From positions 1 to 12,538 of the forward strand of contig CAMDXD010000074.1 of NCBI GenBank assembly GCA_945877995.1: a stretch of 12,538 nucleotides of DNA, in the 5' to 3' direction. Position numbers and translations under genes: made by a program. Each line of letters opens with the position of its first letter. The stretch's first letter is position 1. Below are positions 5,751 to 12,538 of this stretch, piece after piece. Below the pieces are notes generated by a model that was not told the origin of the DNA, did no database searches, and saw only the letters and a list, made by a program, of their open reading frames with translations. The stretch is from Bordetella parapertussis. Its GTDB lineage: Bacteria; Pseudomonadota; Gammaproteobacteria; Burkholderiales; CAIKXV01.

Positions 5751-7007
5751 ATGAACACCCCATCGCCGGTGGAGACCGACGGCATGTTCCGATGGCCCGA
5801 CGAAGGGCTGGCGCGCGTGCCGTTCCGGGTCTACAACGACCCGCAGATCGCCGAAGCCGAGCAGAAGCAGCTGTTCCAGGGAGAGACCTGGAACCTTGTG
5901 TGCCTCGACCTCGAAGTCGCCGAACCCGGGCAGTACCGCACCAACTGGATCGGCGAGACGCCGGTGATCGTCGTGCGCGACCCCGCCTCCGACCGCATCC
6001 GCGTGTTCGTCAACCGCTGCGCGCACCGCGGTTCGATGCTCTGCCTCGAGCAGCACGGCAAGGCCGAGAACTTCACCTGCATGTACCACAACTGGGTGTA
6101 CAGCCTCGACGGCAAGCTGCAGAGCATCGCGTTCAAGCGCGGCGTGCGCGGCCAGGGCGGCATGCCGGCCGACTTCGACATCACGAAGCACGGGCTGCGC
6201 GAGCTGCGCGTCGACACCATCCGCAACCTGGTCTTCGCCACCTTCTCCGACCAGTTACCGCCGGTCGCCGACTGGTTCGGCCCGCGCATGGTCTGGAGCC
6301 TGGAGCGCTTCTTCCACAAGCCGATCCGGCTCATCGGCGGCTACACGCAGGTGCTGCCCAACAACTGGAAGCTCTACGCCGAGAACGTCCGCGACTCCTA
6401 CCACGCCAGCCTGCTGCATACCTTCTTCGCCACCTTCGGCCTGAACCGGCTGTCGATGGACGGCGCGGTCGAGGTGAACGAGGCCGGCGGCTCGCACCTG
6501 AGCTGGTCGAAGATGGCCACCGACGATGCCGAGGGCACCGACTATGCCTCGGGCGGCCTGCGCTCGATGCGCGACCTGGCGATCGAGGACCGGCGGCTGC
6601 TCAAGACCTGGCCCGAGTTCGACGACGGCATCACGCACATGATCCAGACGCTGTTCCCGAACGTGTTCCTGCAGCAGATCCAGAACACGCTCGCCGTGCG
6701 CCTGCTGGTGCCGCGCGGCCTCGATCGCTGCGACCTGCAGTGGTGGGTGTTCGCCTACGAAGACGACACGCCGGAACAGCTGCGCATGCGCCTGATGCAG
6801 AGCAACCTGGTCGGGCCGGCCGGGCTGGTCTCGCTGGAGGATGGCTTCATCGGTAACGCGGTGCAGCGCACGACCCGTGGCGACCAGGGCCACGGCGCGA
6901 TCGTCGAGATGGGTGGTCACGACGTGACCACCGAACGGCAGAGCCGGGTGTCAGAAGCCGCGGTACGCGGCTTCTGGCAGCAGTGGCGCGGACTGATGGG
7001 GTTCTGA
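5751..7007 (+). CDS. Rieske non-heme iron aromatic-ring hydroxylase, alpha subunit (salicylate 5-hydroxylase/AndAc-like)
   Basis: The 418-residue catalytic subunit that inserts oxygen into an aromatic ring using electrons from a Rieske ferredoxin. The N-terminal Rieske domain has C90-A-H92 and C110-M-Y-H113. The catalytic domain has N205-W-K, E211-N212, the bridging D215, and the mononuclear iron ligands H218 and H223, with D364 in S-L-E-D-G as the probable third ligand. Segments such as GGMPADFD (137-143 region), K-H-G-L (146-149) and L-L-H-T-F-F-A-T-F-G (221-230) closely recall NagG, the large subunit of salicylate 5-hydroxylase, and related AndAc-type enzymes, from memory rather than an alignment run. 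This suggests an aromatic-acid substrate, but one- versus two-atom oxygenation cannot be told. The beta subunit follows after 2 bp. Its ferredoxin is encoded divergently; no reductase is in the window. Confidence 0.95.
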   Translation: MNTPSPVETDGMFRWPDEGLARVPFRVYNDPQIAEAEQKQLFQGETWNLVCLDLEVAEPGQYRTNWIGETPVIVVRDPASDRIRVFVNRCAHRGSMLCLEQHGKAENFTCMYHNWVYSLDGKLQSIAFKRGVRGQGGMPADFDITKHGLRELRVDTIRNLVFATFSDQLPPVADWFGPRMVWSLERFFHKPIRLIGGYTQVLPNNWKLYAENVRDSYHASLLHTFFATFGLNRLSMDGAVEVNEAGGSHLSWSKMATDDAEGTDYASGGLRSMRDLAIEDRRLLKTWPEFDDGITHMIQTLFPNVFLQQIQNTLAVRLLVPRGLDRCDLQWWVFAYEDDTPEQLRMRLMQSNLVGPAGLVSLEDGFIGNAVQRTTRGDQGHGAIVEMGGHDVTTERQSRVSEAAVRGFWQQWRGLMGF

Positions 7008-7009
7008 GC

Positions 7010-7531
7010 ATGGCGACGACGATGGCTTACACCGCAGCCGACCGCGCGTTCCTGCTCGCCGCCGGGCAGGCCTGTACCGACTGTGCCGGCGCGATCGACG
7101 ACGACAACCTCGAGGCCTGGCCTGACTACTTCTCTGAAGACTGCCTGTACCGGGTCGAGACGCGCGAGGGACGTGCGAACGGTTGGCAGATCGGGCTGAT
7201 GCACTGCGAAGGCCGGGGCATGCTGCGCGACCGCGTCCTGGCGATCCGGCATGGCAACGTGTTCGACCCCCACACGTACCGCCACGTGCTGTCGATGCCG
7301 CGCTTCGCGCCTGCCCCGAAAGACGGCGATGGCACGGAGCTTGCCTCTGCCCGAAGGGTACTGACCAGCTTCAACGTGACCCGGGTGATGAAGACCGGCG
7401 AGACGACGCTGTTCGCGGTCGGGACCTACGACGACATGTTCGTCGAAGCCGAAGGCCGGCTGCTGATCCGCAGCCGCACGGTGGTCCTCGATTCGCGCAA
7501 CCTCGACACACTGCTGGTCATCCCGATCTGA
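7010..7531 (+). CDS. Aromatic-ring hydroxylase beta (small) subunit
   Basis: A 173-residue SnoaL/NTF2-fold protein, the normal size of the beta subunit that builds the alpha3-beta3 oxygenase. Family features are the acidic N-terminal helix, D-Y-F-S-E-D-C-L-Y (39-47), the C-E-G-R-G-M-L-R-D-R-V stretch (66-76), which is the usual Leu-x-Asp-Arg-Val landmark, H-V-L-S at 92-95, S-F-N-V near 120-123, and a C-terminal R-x-x-V-L-D-S (156-162). The beta subunit is structural; the active site is in alpha. The ATG at 7010 lies two bases after the alpha stop and implies coupled translation. An ATG four codons further on (7022) is an alternative start. Together with the alpha subunit it makes a two-component oxygenase of the NagGH/AndAcAd layout. 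Confidence 0.92.
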   Translation: MATTMAYTAADRAFLLAAGQACTDCAGAIDDDNLEAWPDYFSEDCLYRVETREGRANGWQIGLMHCEGRGMLRDRVLAIRHGNVFDPHTYRHVLSMPRFAPAPKDGDGTELASARRVLTSFNVTRVMKTGETTLFAVGTYDDMFVEAEGRLLIRSRTVVLDSRNLDTLLVIPI

Positions 7532-7544
7532 GGAGAACCGTTCC

Positions 7545-8567
7545 ATGCAAGCCGCTGCCGCACTGCCGTACGACAAGTCCGTTCCATCGAGGCGTTCATT
7601 TGCGGCTGGGGCCGCGGCCCTGCTGTGCCTGCTGGCAGTGCCGGCAGTGGCGGCCGACCGCCCGGCCGGCTACCCGGCGCAGCCGGTGCGTCTGGTGGTG
7701 CCGTTCCCGCCCGGGGGCACCAGCGACATCGTCGCGCGCGTGATCGGCCAGCGGCTGTCGACGACCGTCGGACAGCGCTTCGTCGTCGAGAACCGCCCGG
7801 GCGCCGGTGCGGCCATCGGCATCGTCGCAGTCACGTCTGCAAGCCCGGATGGCCACACACTGCTGCTGGGTTCCGCCGGCCCGCTGACGATGAGCCCGCA
7901 CATGGGCAAGGTTCCCTATGTCGTCGACCGCGACCTCGCACCGATCGCGTTGATCACGGCAGTGCCCAATATCGCGGTGGTGCACCCGAGCGTGCCGGCG
8001 AAGACGCTGGCCGACATGGTGAAGCTGGTGAATGCCCGTCCCGGCAGCGTGAGCTTCGGCTCGGCCGGACAGGGCACGACCGCCCACCTGTCGGGCGAAC
8101 TGTTCCGCACGCTGGCCGGCGCGCAGATGATCCACGTGCCCTACAAGGGCACCTCGGCTGCAGTCTCCGACCTCGTCGGCGGCCAGATCGACATGCTGAT
8201 CGACAACTTGCCCGGCGTGCTGCCGCAGGTGCGCGCTGGCAAGCTGCGCGCGCTCGCGCTGACCAGCCCGACGCGTTCGAAGGCGGCGCCGGACGTGCCC
8301 TCGGCCGGCGAGGCCGGCATGAACGATCTTATCGTCAGCGGCTGGTTCGGCTTCCTGTCGCCAGCGAAGACGCCGGCACCGGTCAACGAATGGCTGGCGC
8401 AGGAGATGATCGCCGCCGCCCGGGTGCACGAGGTGCAGGCACAGCTCGCCGACCTCGGCGGCGAGCTCGACCTGAAGGGCCCGGCGGAGTTCCGCACCTA
8501 CCTGCGCGTCGAGTTCGAGCGCTGGGGAAAGATCATCGGCGCGGCGAAGCTGGCACTGCCGCAGTAG
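7545..8567 (+). CDS. Orphan Bug/TctC-family periplasmic receptor, twin-arginine-type signal
   Basis: A 340-residue tripartite-tricarboxylate-type binding protein. The mature sequence starts near residue 38 and carries the Bug signature YPAQPVRLVVPFPPGGTSD (43-61), then E-N-R-P-G-A-G-A-A-I-G (82-92) and P-D-G-H-T-L-L-L-G (101-109). Later K-L-R-A-L-A-L-T-S and V-P-S-A-G-E-A-G complete the usual pattern. The leader has S15-R16-R17-S-F before a hydrophobic run and A-V-A-A cleavage, resembling a twin-arginine signal, whereas most Bug proteins use the Sec route. AGGAGA, starting on the last base of the beta-subunit stop, sits eight bases before the ATG, so it is co-transcribed with the oxygenase. 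No TctA or TctB accompanies it. It probably captures the oxygenase substrate or a relative; it could serve the TctAB of the left operon, or sensing instead of transport. Confidence 0.94.
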   Translation: MQAAAALPYDKSVPSRRSFAAGAAALLCLLAVPAVAADRPAGYPAQPVRLVVPFPPGGTSDIVARVIGQRLSTTVGQRFVVENRPGAGAAIGIVAVTSASPDGHTLLLGSAGPLTMSPHMGKVPYVVDRDLAPIALITAVPNIAVVHPSVPAKTLADMVKLVNARPGSVSFGSAGQGTTAHLSGELFRTLAGAQMIHVPYKGTSAAVSDLVGGQIDMLIDNLPGVLPQVRAGKLRALALTSPTRSKAAPDVPSAGEAGMNDLIVSGWFGFLSPAKTPAPVNEWLAQEMIAAARVHEVQAQLADLGGELDLKGPAEFRTYLRVEFERWGKIIGAAKLALPQ

Positions 8568-8628
8568 CACCGGTACCGGCTCCGGCATGGCTGCCCGACG
8601 GCATCCACGGCGGCATCCGCCGCGGATG
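8568..8628. other. Convergent intergenic gap with short hairpins
   Basis: These 61 bp separate two converging genes. They contain a 10-bp self-complementary CCGGTACCGG (8570-8579) and two mutually exclusive short stems near 8608-8628: CGGCGG/CCGCCG around a CAT loop, and CATCCG/CGGATG around a 3-nt loop. Either could help end transcription, but no U-tract follows on either strand, so a bidirectional terminator is only a weak suggestion. Confidence 0.3.
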
Positions 8629-9597
8629 TTACTCGGGCTTGACGCCCGCGAGCTTCGCCAGCTGCGAGAAGCGCGCGACTTCGGAGCGGATGAACGCAGC
8701 GAACTCGGCGGGTGAACTGGCCGCCGGCTCGATGCCCATGTCGCCGAAGCGCGACTTCACGTCCGCCATCGCCGCGATCGGCGTGTTCGCCTTCGCGAGC
8801 CGCGCGACGACTGCGGCCGGCGTGCCGGCCGGTGCGACCACGCCCCACCAGGTCGTGATGTCGAAATCCTTCAGGCCGCCCGCTTCGGCCACCGTCGGCA
8901 GCTCCGGCATCAGTGGCGTGCGCACGGAACTGGTGACCCCCAGGCCGCGCAGCTTACCGCTGCGGATCAGCGGCGCGGTGACCGAGATCGGCAGGAAGGC
9001 CATCTCGACATGGCCGCCGATCAGGTCGGTCAGGGCCGGGGCATCGCCCTTGTAGACCACGTGCACCGTGCGCACCTGCGCCAGCGTGTTGAACATCTCG
9101 CCGGACAGGTGCTGCGCGGTGCCGATGCCGGTCGATGCATAGTTGAGGCTGCCCGGCCTGGAACGCGCGAGTGCGATCAGTTCCTTCACCGTTCGCGCCG
9201 GCACCGACGGATGCGTGACCAGGAAGTACGAACTCTTCGCCGACAGCCCGACCGGAGCGAAATCGCGCACGATATCGTAGGGCAGCTTCACGTACAGGTT
9301 GGGCGCGAGCGCATGCGCACCGGCCAGCACCAGAAGCGAGTAGCCGTCCGGCACGGCCTTGGCCACCGCATCCGCGCCGATCGTGCCACCGGCGCCCGCC
9401 CGGTTCTCGACCACCACGGTCGTACCCAGCCCTTCACCGAGCTTCTGCGCGACGATGCGCCCGACGGTATCAGTGCTGCCGCCGGGGGGATACGATACCA
9501 CCAGCCGAACCGGCTTCGCGGGAAACTCCTGCGCGAACGACGGGCCGGCGGTGAACGCCAGCAGCACGGCACAGCCTGCAGCGACCTGCTTCATCAT
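8629..9597 (-). CDS. Bug/TctC-family periplasmic receptor linked to a molybdenum hydroxylase
   Basis: A 322-residue solute-binding protein of standard Bug length. It has a Sec signal peptide (positively charged start, hydrophobic 5-18, cleavage after F-A-Q near 21-23), then F-P-A-K-P-V-R-L-V-V-S-Y-P-P-G-G-S-T-D (25-43), V-E-N-R-A-G-A-G-G-T-I-G (63-74) and P-D-G-Y-S-L-L-V-L (83-91), all diagnostic. Two adjacent ATGs are possible (9597 and 9594); GGAGG precedes both at 5 and 8 bases. The first overlaps the hydroxylase stop as ATGA, the second by one base, so translation is coupled either way. The coupling to a molybdopterin hydroxylase suggests that it captures the hydroxylase's substrate. It has no membrane partner beside it. 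It is clearly a different sequence from the other two receptors in the window. Confidence 0.94.
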   Translation of the reverse strand: MMKQVAAGCAVLLAFTAGPSFAQEFPAKPVRLVVSYPPGGSTDTVGRIVAQKLGEGLGTTVVVENRAGAGGTIGADAVAKAVPDGYSLLVLAGAHALAPNLYVKLPYDIVRDFAPVGLSAKSSYFLVTHPSVPARTVKELIALARSRPGSLNYASTGIGTAQHLSGEMFNTLAQVRTVHVVYKGDAPALTDLIGGHVEMAFLPISVTAPLIRSGKLRGLGVTSSVRTPLMPELPTVAEAGGLKDFDITTWWGVVAPAGTPAAVVARLAKANTPIAAMADVKSRFGDMGIEPAASSPAEFAAFIRSEVARFSQLAKLAGVKPE

Positions 9598-12377
9598 GTG
9601 TCCCTCCGGGTTGCGGTCGATGGATGGCCTGCCTCCTGCAGCAACCGCCACAGCCGGGAAGGCGTCACCGGGGCATGGCGCGGCCGCACGCCGGTGGCAT
9701 GCGCGATCGCATTCAGGATCGCCGGTGCAGTCGGGATCAGCGCCGGTTCGCCGACGCCCTTGGCGCCGAACGGGCCGAGCGGATCGGCAGCCTCGACGAT
9801 GTGGATCTCGATCTCCGGCATGTCGCCGAAGGTCGGCACCAGGTAGTCGTGCAGGTTGTCGGTGCGGCCGGGCAGGTATTCCTCCATCAGCGCGAGGCCC
9901 AGCCCCTGCGCGATGCCGCCGTGGATCTGGCCCTCGACCTGCGTCGGGTTGATCGCCCGGCCGACGTCGTGGGCCGCCCAGATGTTCAGTACCCGGGTGG
10001 TGCCAAGTACGGTGTCCACCTCGACCAGCGCCACCTGGGCACCGAACGCATAGCTGGCATACGGCACGCCCTGGTGCCGCGCATCCAGGTCGGTGGTGGG
10101 CGGGTCGTAGGTGCCGGTCGCGTCCAGGCACGTGCCGTCATCGCCCGCAGGCAGCCCGGAAAGATCGATCGCACGCCGGCCCCCGGCGTCCTCGACCCAC
10201 GCACGGCCACAGTCGAACGAGACGCGCGCCGCATCGCCTGCGCCGGCGAGCGCGCGCAGCGCCGCCTGCAGGCTCGATGCGGCGAGCAGCAGTGCGTTGC
10301 CCGAGATGAAGGTATGCCGCGATGCGGAGCTCTTGCCGGCGTCGAGCGTGAGGTCGGTGTCGCCGATCGCCTGCACCAGGTGGACGTCGCCGGCCGGCAC
10401 GCCCAGCGCGTCGGCGCACATCTGGACCAGGATCGTCGACACGCCCTGCCCGATGTCGACCGCGCCGCTGAACAGCGTGATGCGTGCCTGCGCATCGATG
10501 CCGATGCGGATCGTCGAGGGGTTGGGCTGCGAGGTGTTGCCGATGCCATACCACATGCAGCCGATGCCGATGCCCATCCGGAGGCGCCCTCCGGCCGCGT
10601 TGAGGCGCTCGACGCGGTCCAGCCCGCCGCGCCAGGCCGGCGCCAGCCGCTCCAGGCAGGCGCGCATGCCGACGCTGCGCGCGAGCACCTGTCCGGTCGA
10701 GGTACGGTCGCCATCCTCGAGCACGTTGCGCAGGCGGAACTCGAAGCGGTCGATGCCCATGGCCACCGCGAGCTCGTCCATCAGCGCCTCGTGCACGATC
10801 GCGCACTGCGGCACGCCGAAGCCCCGGAAGGCGCCGCCGATCGCGTCGTTGGTGTGGATCGCCCGGGTCGTGCAGTGCACCGCCGGCACGCGGTACGGCC
10901 CCATCGCATGGATCGGCACCCGGCTGCCGACGATCGGCCCGCAGGACGAGTACGGCCCGGTGTTGAAGTCGGCATGGAATTCGTAGGTGGCGAGCCGGCC
11001 GCTCTCGTCGCAGCTGAGCGTCGCATGCATCGCTGCCGGATGCCGCTTGGTGGTCACGCGCATGCTCTCGCTGCGGCTGTAGATGCAGGCGATCGGACCG
11101 GGGATGTTCCAGGCGGCCACCGCGATCAGCGGCTGCAGGGACATGTCGATCTTGCCGCCGAAGCCGCCACCGACCGCCGTCGGCGACACGCGCACCGCCG
11201 TCTGTTCGATGCCCAGGATCGATGCGATCTCGTCGCGGTTCATGTACGGCGCCTGCGTCGGCACGCACAGCGTGATCCGGTCGCCATCGCGCCGGGCCCA
11301 TCCAGCCTCGGGCTCGATGTAGGCATGCTCGACGAACGAGGTGTCGAACGCCCCGGACACATGGCGGCTACCCTTGCGTGCCGCGAGGTCGCCATCGACC
11401 TGCCTGCCCTGCATCAGTACGTTGCCCGGGCGGGACGCATGCAGGGTGGCCGTGGACGCATCGAGCGCATCGGCGATGCCCACCACCGGCAGCGCCTCCC
11501 ATTCGACCGGGAACTCATCGACCGGGAACGCCTCGACCGCCTCGCGCGTGCCGACGATCGCCGCGACCGCCTCCCCGAGGTAGCGCACATGGGCTTCGGC
11601 GAACACCGGCTGGTCGCGCAGGCGCGGGAAGATGCAGTAGGCATTGAGCCCCGGCACGTCGGCGGCGGTGAGCACCCGCACGAGGCCGGGATGGCTGCGC
11701 AGCAGCGCATCGGTGTCGCCAAGCCGGAAGCGCGCATGCGGCAGCGGCGATCGGATCGCGCGCAGCCAGAGCGCATCGCGCGGGAAGCCGTCGGCGCCGA
11801 AGACTGCTTCGCCGGTCACCCTCGGCCAGCCATCGACCTTGGCCAGGCGGGAGCCCACCTCGCCGGTGCAGCCCACGGGGGCGGGGCCTGCCGGGGGGGC
11901 CACGGGTACGCGGCCGGCAAGGAACGCCTCGACCGCATCGACGATCCGCACGTAGCCGGTGCAGCGGCAGAGCACCCCGCCCAGGCCGTCGAGCACCTGC
12001 TGGCGCGACACCGGGCGCGGCAAGGCGGCCAGTCCGGCCGCGGCCATCAGCATGCCGGGCGTGCAGATGCCGCACTGGGTGGCGCCCGCCGCGACGAAGG
12101 CCTGCTGCAACCCGGCCATGCGCGGGTCGGCGGCGAGGCCCTCGACCGTCGCGATCGACCGGCCGTCCGCCTGCCCGAACGCCACCAGGCAACTGCAGAC
12201 CTGCCTGCCCTCGAGCAGCACGGTGCAGGCACCGCAGTCGCCGGCGTTGCAGCCGACCTTGGTACCGGTCAGGCCGAGGTCGGCGCGCAGCACTTCCGAC
12301 AGCCGGCGCGAGGCCGGCGCATGCACCCGATGGTCGACGCCGTTGACCCGCAGCACGCCTTCGATCGTCGTGGTCAT
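9594..12377 (-). CDS. Molybdopterin hydroxylase of the xanthine dehydrogenase family, fused [2Fe-2S] and Mo-cofactor subunits
   Basis: A 927-residue enzyme that hydroxylates a carbon, typically in an N-heteroaromatic ring or an aldehyde, with oxygen from water. The N-terminus (1-160) is a CoxS-like iron-sulfur unit: C43, C48, C51, C63 bind the plant-type cluster and C102, C105, C137, C139 the second. From about 175 a CoxL-like unit follows, with G-G-G-F-G-G-K (403-409), A-F-R-G-F-G (516-521), G-A-V-D-I-G-Q-G (638-645) and G-A-K-G-V-G-E877-P, where E877 is the expected catalytic base. Matched by eye to bovine xanthine dehydrogenase, Arg880 is kept as R486 but Glu802 is replaced by I410, so a true xanthine dehydrogenase is unlikely. 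The layout recalls Desulfovibrio Mop, or E. coli XdhD with separate YgfM. GGAG lies 8 nt before ATG 12377, and the gene overlaps the flavin subunit upstream and the receptor downstream. Confidence 0.94.
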   Translation of the reverse strand: MTTTIEGVLRVNGVDHRVHAPASRRLSEVLRADLGLTGTKVGCNAGDCGACTVLLEGRQVCSCLVAFGQADGRSIATVEGLAADPRMAGLQQAFVAAGATQCGICTPGMLMAAAGLAALPRPVSRQQVLDGLGGVLCRCTGYVRIVDAVEAFLAGRVPVAPPAGPAPVGCTGEVGSRLAKVDGWPRVTGEAVFGADGFPRDALWLRAIRSPLPHARFRLGDTDALLRSHPGLVRVLTAADVPGLNAYCIFPRLRDQPVFAEAHVRYLGEAVAAIVGTREAVEAFPVDEFPVEWEALPVVGIADALDASTATLHASRPGNVLMQGRQVDGDLAARKGSRHVSGAFDTSFVEHAYIEPEAGWARRDGDRITLCVPTQAPYMNRDEIASILGIEQTAVRVSPTAVGGGFGGKIDMSLQPLIAVAAWNIPGPIACIYSRSESMRVTTKRHPAAMHATLSCDESGRLATYEFHADFNTGPYSSCGPIVGSRVPIHAMGPYRVPAVHCTTRAIHTNDAIGGAFRGFGVPQCAIVHEALMDELAVAMGIDRFEFRLRNVLEDGDRTSTGQVLARSVGMRACLERLAPAWRGGLDRVERLNAAGGRLRMGIGIGCMWYGIGNTSQPNPSTIRIGIDAQARITLFSGAVDIGQGVSTILVQMCADALGVPAGDVHLVQAIGDTDLTLDAGKSSASRHTFISGNALLLAASSLQAALRALAGAGDAARVSFDCGRAWVEDAGGRRAIDLSGLPAGDDGTCLDATGTYDPPTTDLDARHQGVPYASYAFGAQVALVEVDTVLGTTRVLNIWAAHDVGRAINPTQVEGQIHGGIAQGLGLALMEEYLPGRTDNLHDYLVPTFGDMPEIEIHIVEAADPLGPFGAKGVGEPALIPTAPAILNAIAHATGVRPRHAPVTPSRLWRLLQEAGHPSTATRRDT

Positions 12378-12538
12378 GGCGCCAGCTCCAGCGCGAGGGC
12401 GGCCAGCGCCTCCTGCACCAGCGCGCGGGCGCCGGCCATCCGGTAGTCCGCGGAGCCGCGTACATCGTCGAGCGGACGCAATGGTGCGAGGTCGTCTTCG
12501 GTCATTGCCACGTCTCCCAGCGCCGCGAGCGGCCAGCC
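12374..12538 (-). CDS. FAD-binding subunit of the molybdenum hydroxylase, C-terminal fragment (cut by window edge)
   Basis: Only the last 54 codons are in the window; the gene continues past base 12538. Reading from the edge, the fragment ends with P-L-R-P-L-D-D-V-R-G-S-A-D-Y-R and then a helix rich in Ala and Leu before the TGA at 12376-12374. The Asp-Asp-Val-Arg-Gly-Ser-x-x-Tyr-Arg element is the hallmark of the C-terminal domain of CoxM/XdhB-type flavoproteins, which take electrons from the iron-sulfur clusters and pass them to NAD or another acceptor. The stop overlaps the ATG of the fused iron-sulfur/molybdopterin gene as ATGA, so the two are translated together. This shows that the hydroxylase is a flavin-containing enzyme made of two polypeptides and not a Mop-type enzyme lacking FAD. 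Confidence 0.88.
   Translation of the reverse strand, partial: GWPLAALGDVAMTEDDLAPLRPLDDVRGSADYRMAGARALVQEALAALALELAP

Noticed and set aside
8568..8628. Short stems as a firm bidirectional terminator
   Set aside because: The stems are only about six bp, mutually exclusive, and no U-tract follows on either strand; kept only as a low-confidence description.
9624..12446. A 940-codon open frame on the plus strand, antisense to the molybdenum hydroxylase
   Set aside because: Its product is dominated by Arg, His, Ala and Asp with no domain features. Long antisense open frames are expected opposite G+C-rich genes with strong third-position bias. The minus-strand frame has all cofactor motifs.
1..12538. 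Mobile elements, CRISPR arrays, tRNA or rRNA genes
   Set aside because: No transposase or integrase product, no regularly spaced direct repeats and no tRNA-like or rRNA-like segment was recognised by reading the sequence.

Overview
This is a G+C-rich, almost fully coding stretch of a bacterial chromosome or large replicon. Its G+C content (about two thirds or more by eye), its codon use, and above all its three separate Bug/TctC-type periplasmic receptors point to a betaproteobacterium of the Burkholderiales (Bordetella, Achromobacter, Variovorax or Cupriavidus-like). That placement is an inference. There is no rRNA, tRNA, insertion sequence, CRISPR array or transcriptional regulator gene in the window.

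Left block (minus strand, about 5604 down to 1): six tightly packed genes that look like one operon. In transcription order they are a small Rieske [2Fe-2S] ferredoxin, an octopine/nopaline-dehydrogenase-family NAD(P) oxidoreductase, a luciferase-like (LLM) flavin-dependent oxidoreductase, and a complete tripartite tricarboxylate transporter in canonical tctC-tctB-tctA order. A perfect 10-bp-stem hairpin 2 bp after the tctA stop probably ends the operon.

Middle block (plus strand, 5751 to 8567): the catalytic alpha subunit of a Rieske non-heme iron aromatic-ring hydroxylase that resembles salicylate 5-hydroxylase (NagG) and AndAc-type enzymes, its beta subunit, and a second, orphan Bug receptor with a twin-arginine-like signal. 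The left and middle blocks diverge from a 146-bp region (5605-5750) that holds a perfect 22-bp palindrome, a strong candidate operator.

Right block (minus strand, beyond 12538 down to 8629): the C-terminal tail of a FAD-binding subunit, a 927-residue fusion of the iron-sulfur and molybdopterin subunits of a xanthine-dehydrogenase-family hydroxylase, and a third Bug receptor. The genes are joined by ATGA-type stop/start overlaps. This block converges with the middle block across a 61-bp gap.

Taken together this looks like an uptake-and-oxidation locus for one or more aromatic or N-heteroaromatic acids. Bug receptors capture ligands, TctAB is the only membrane component present, the Rieske ferredoxin/oxygenase and the molybdenum hydroxylase are two ways to hydroxylate a ring, and the opine-dehydrogenase-like and LLM enzymes are unexplained further steps. 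The substrate cannot be read from the sequence. No Rieske ferredoxin reductase, ring-cleavage enzyme or regulator is present here, so the pathway must be completed elsewhere.
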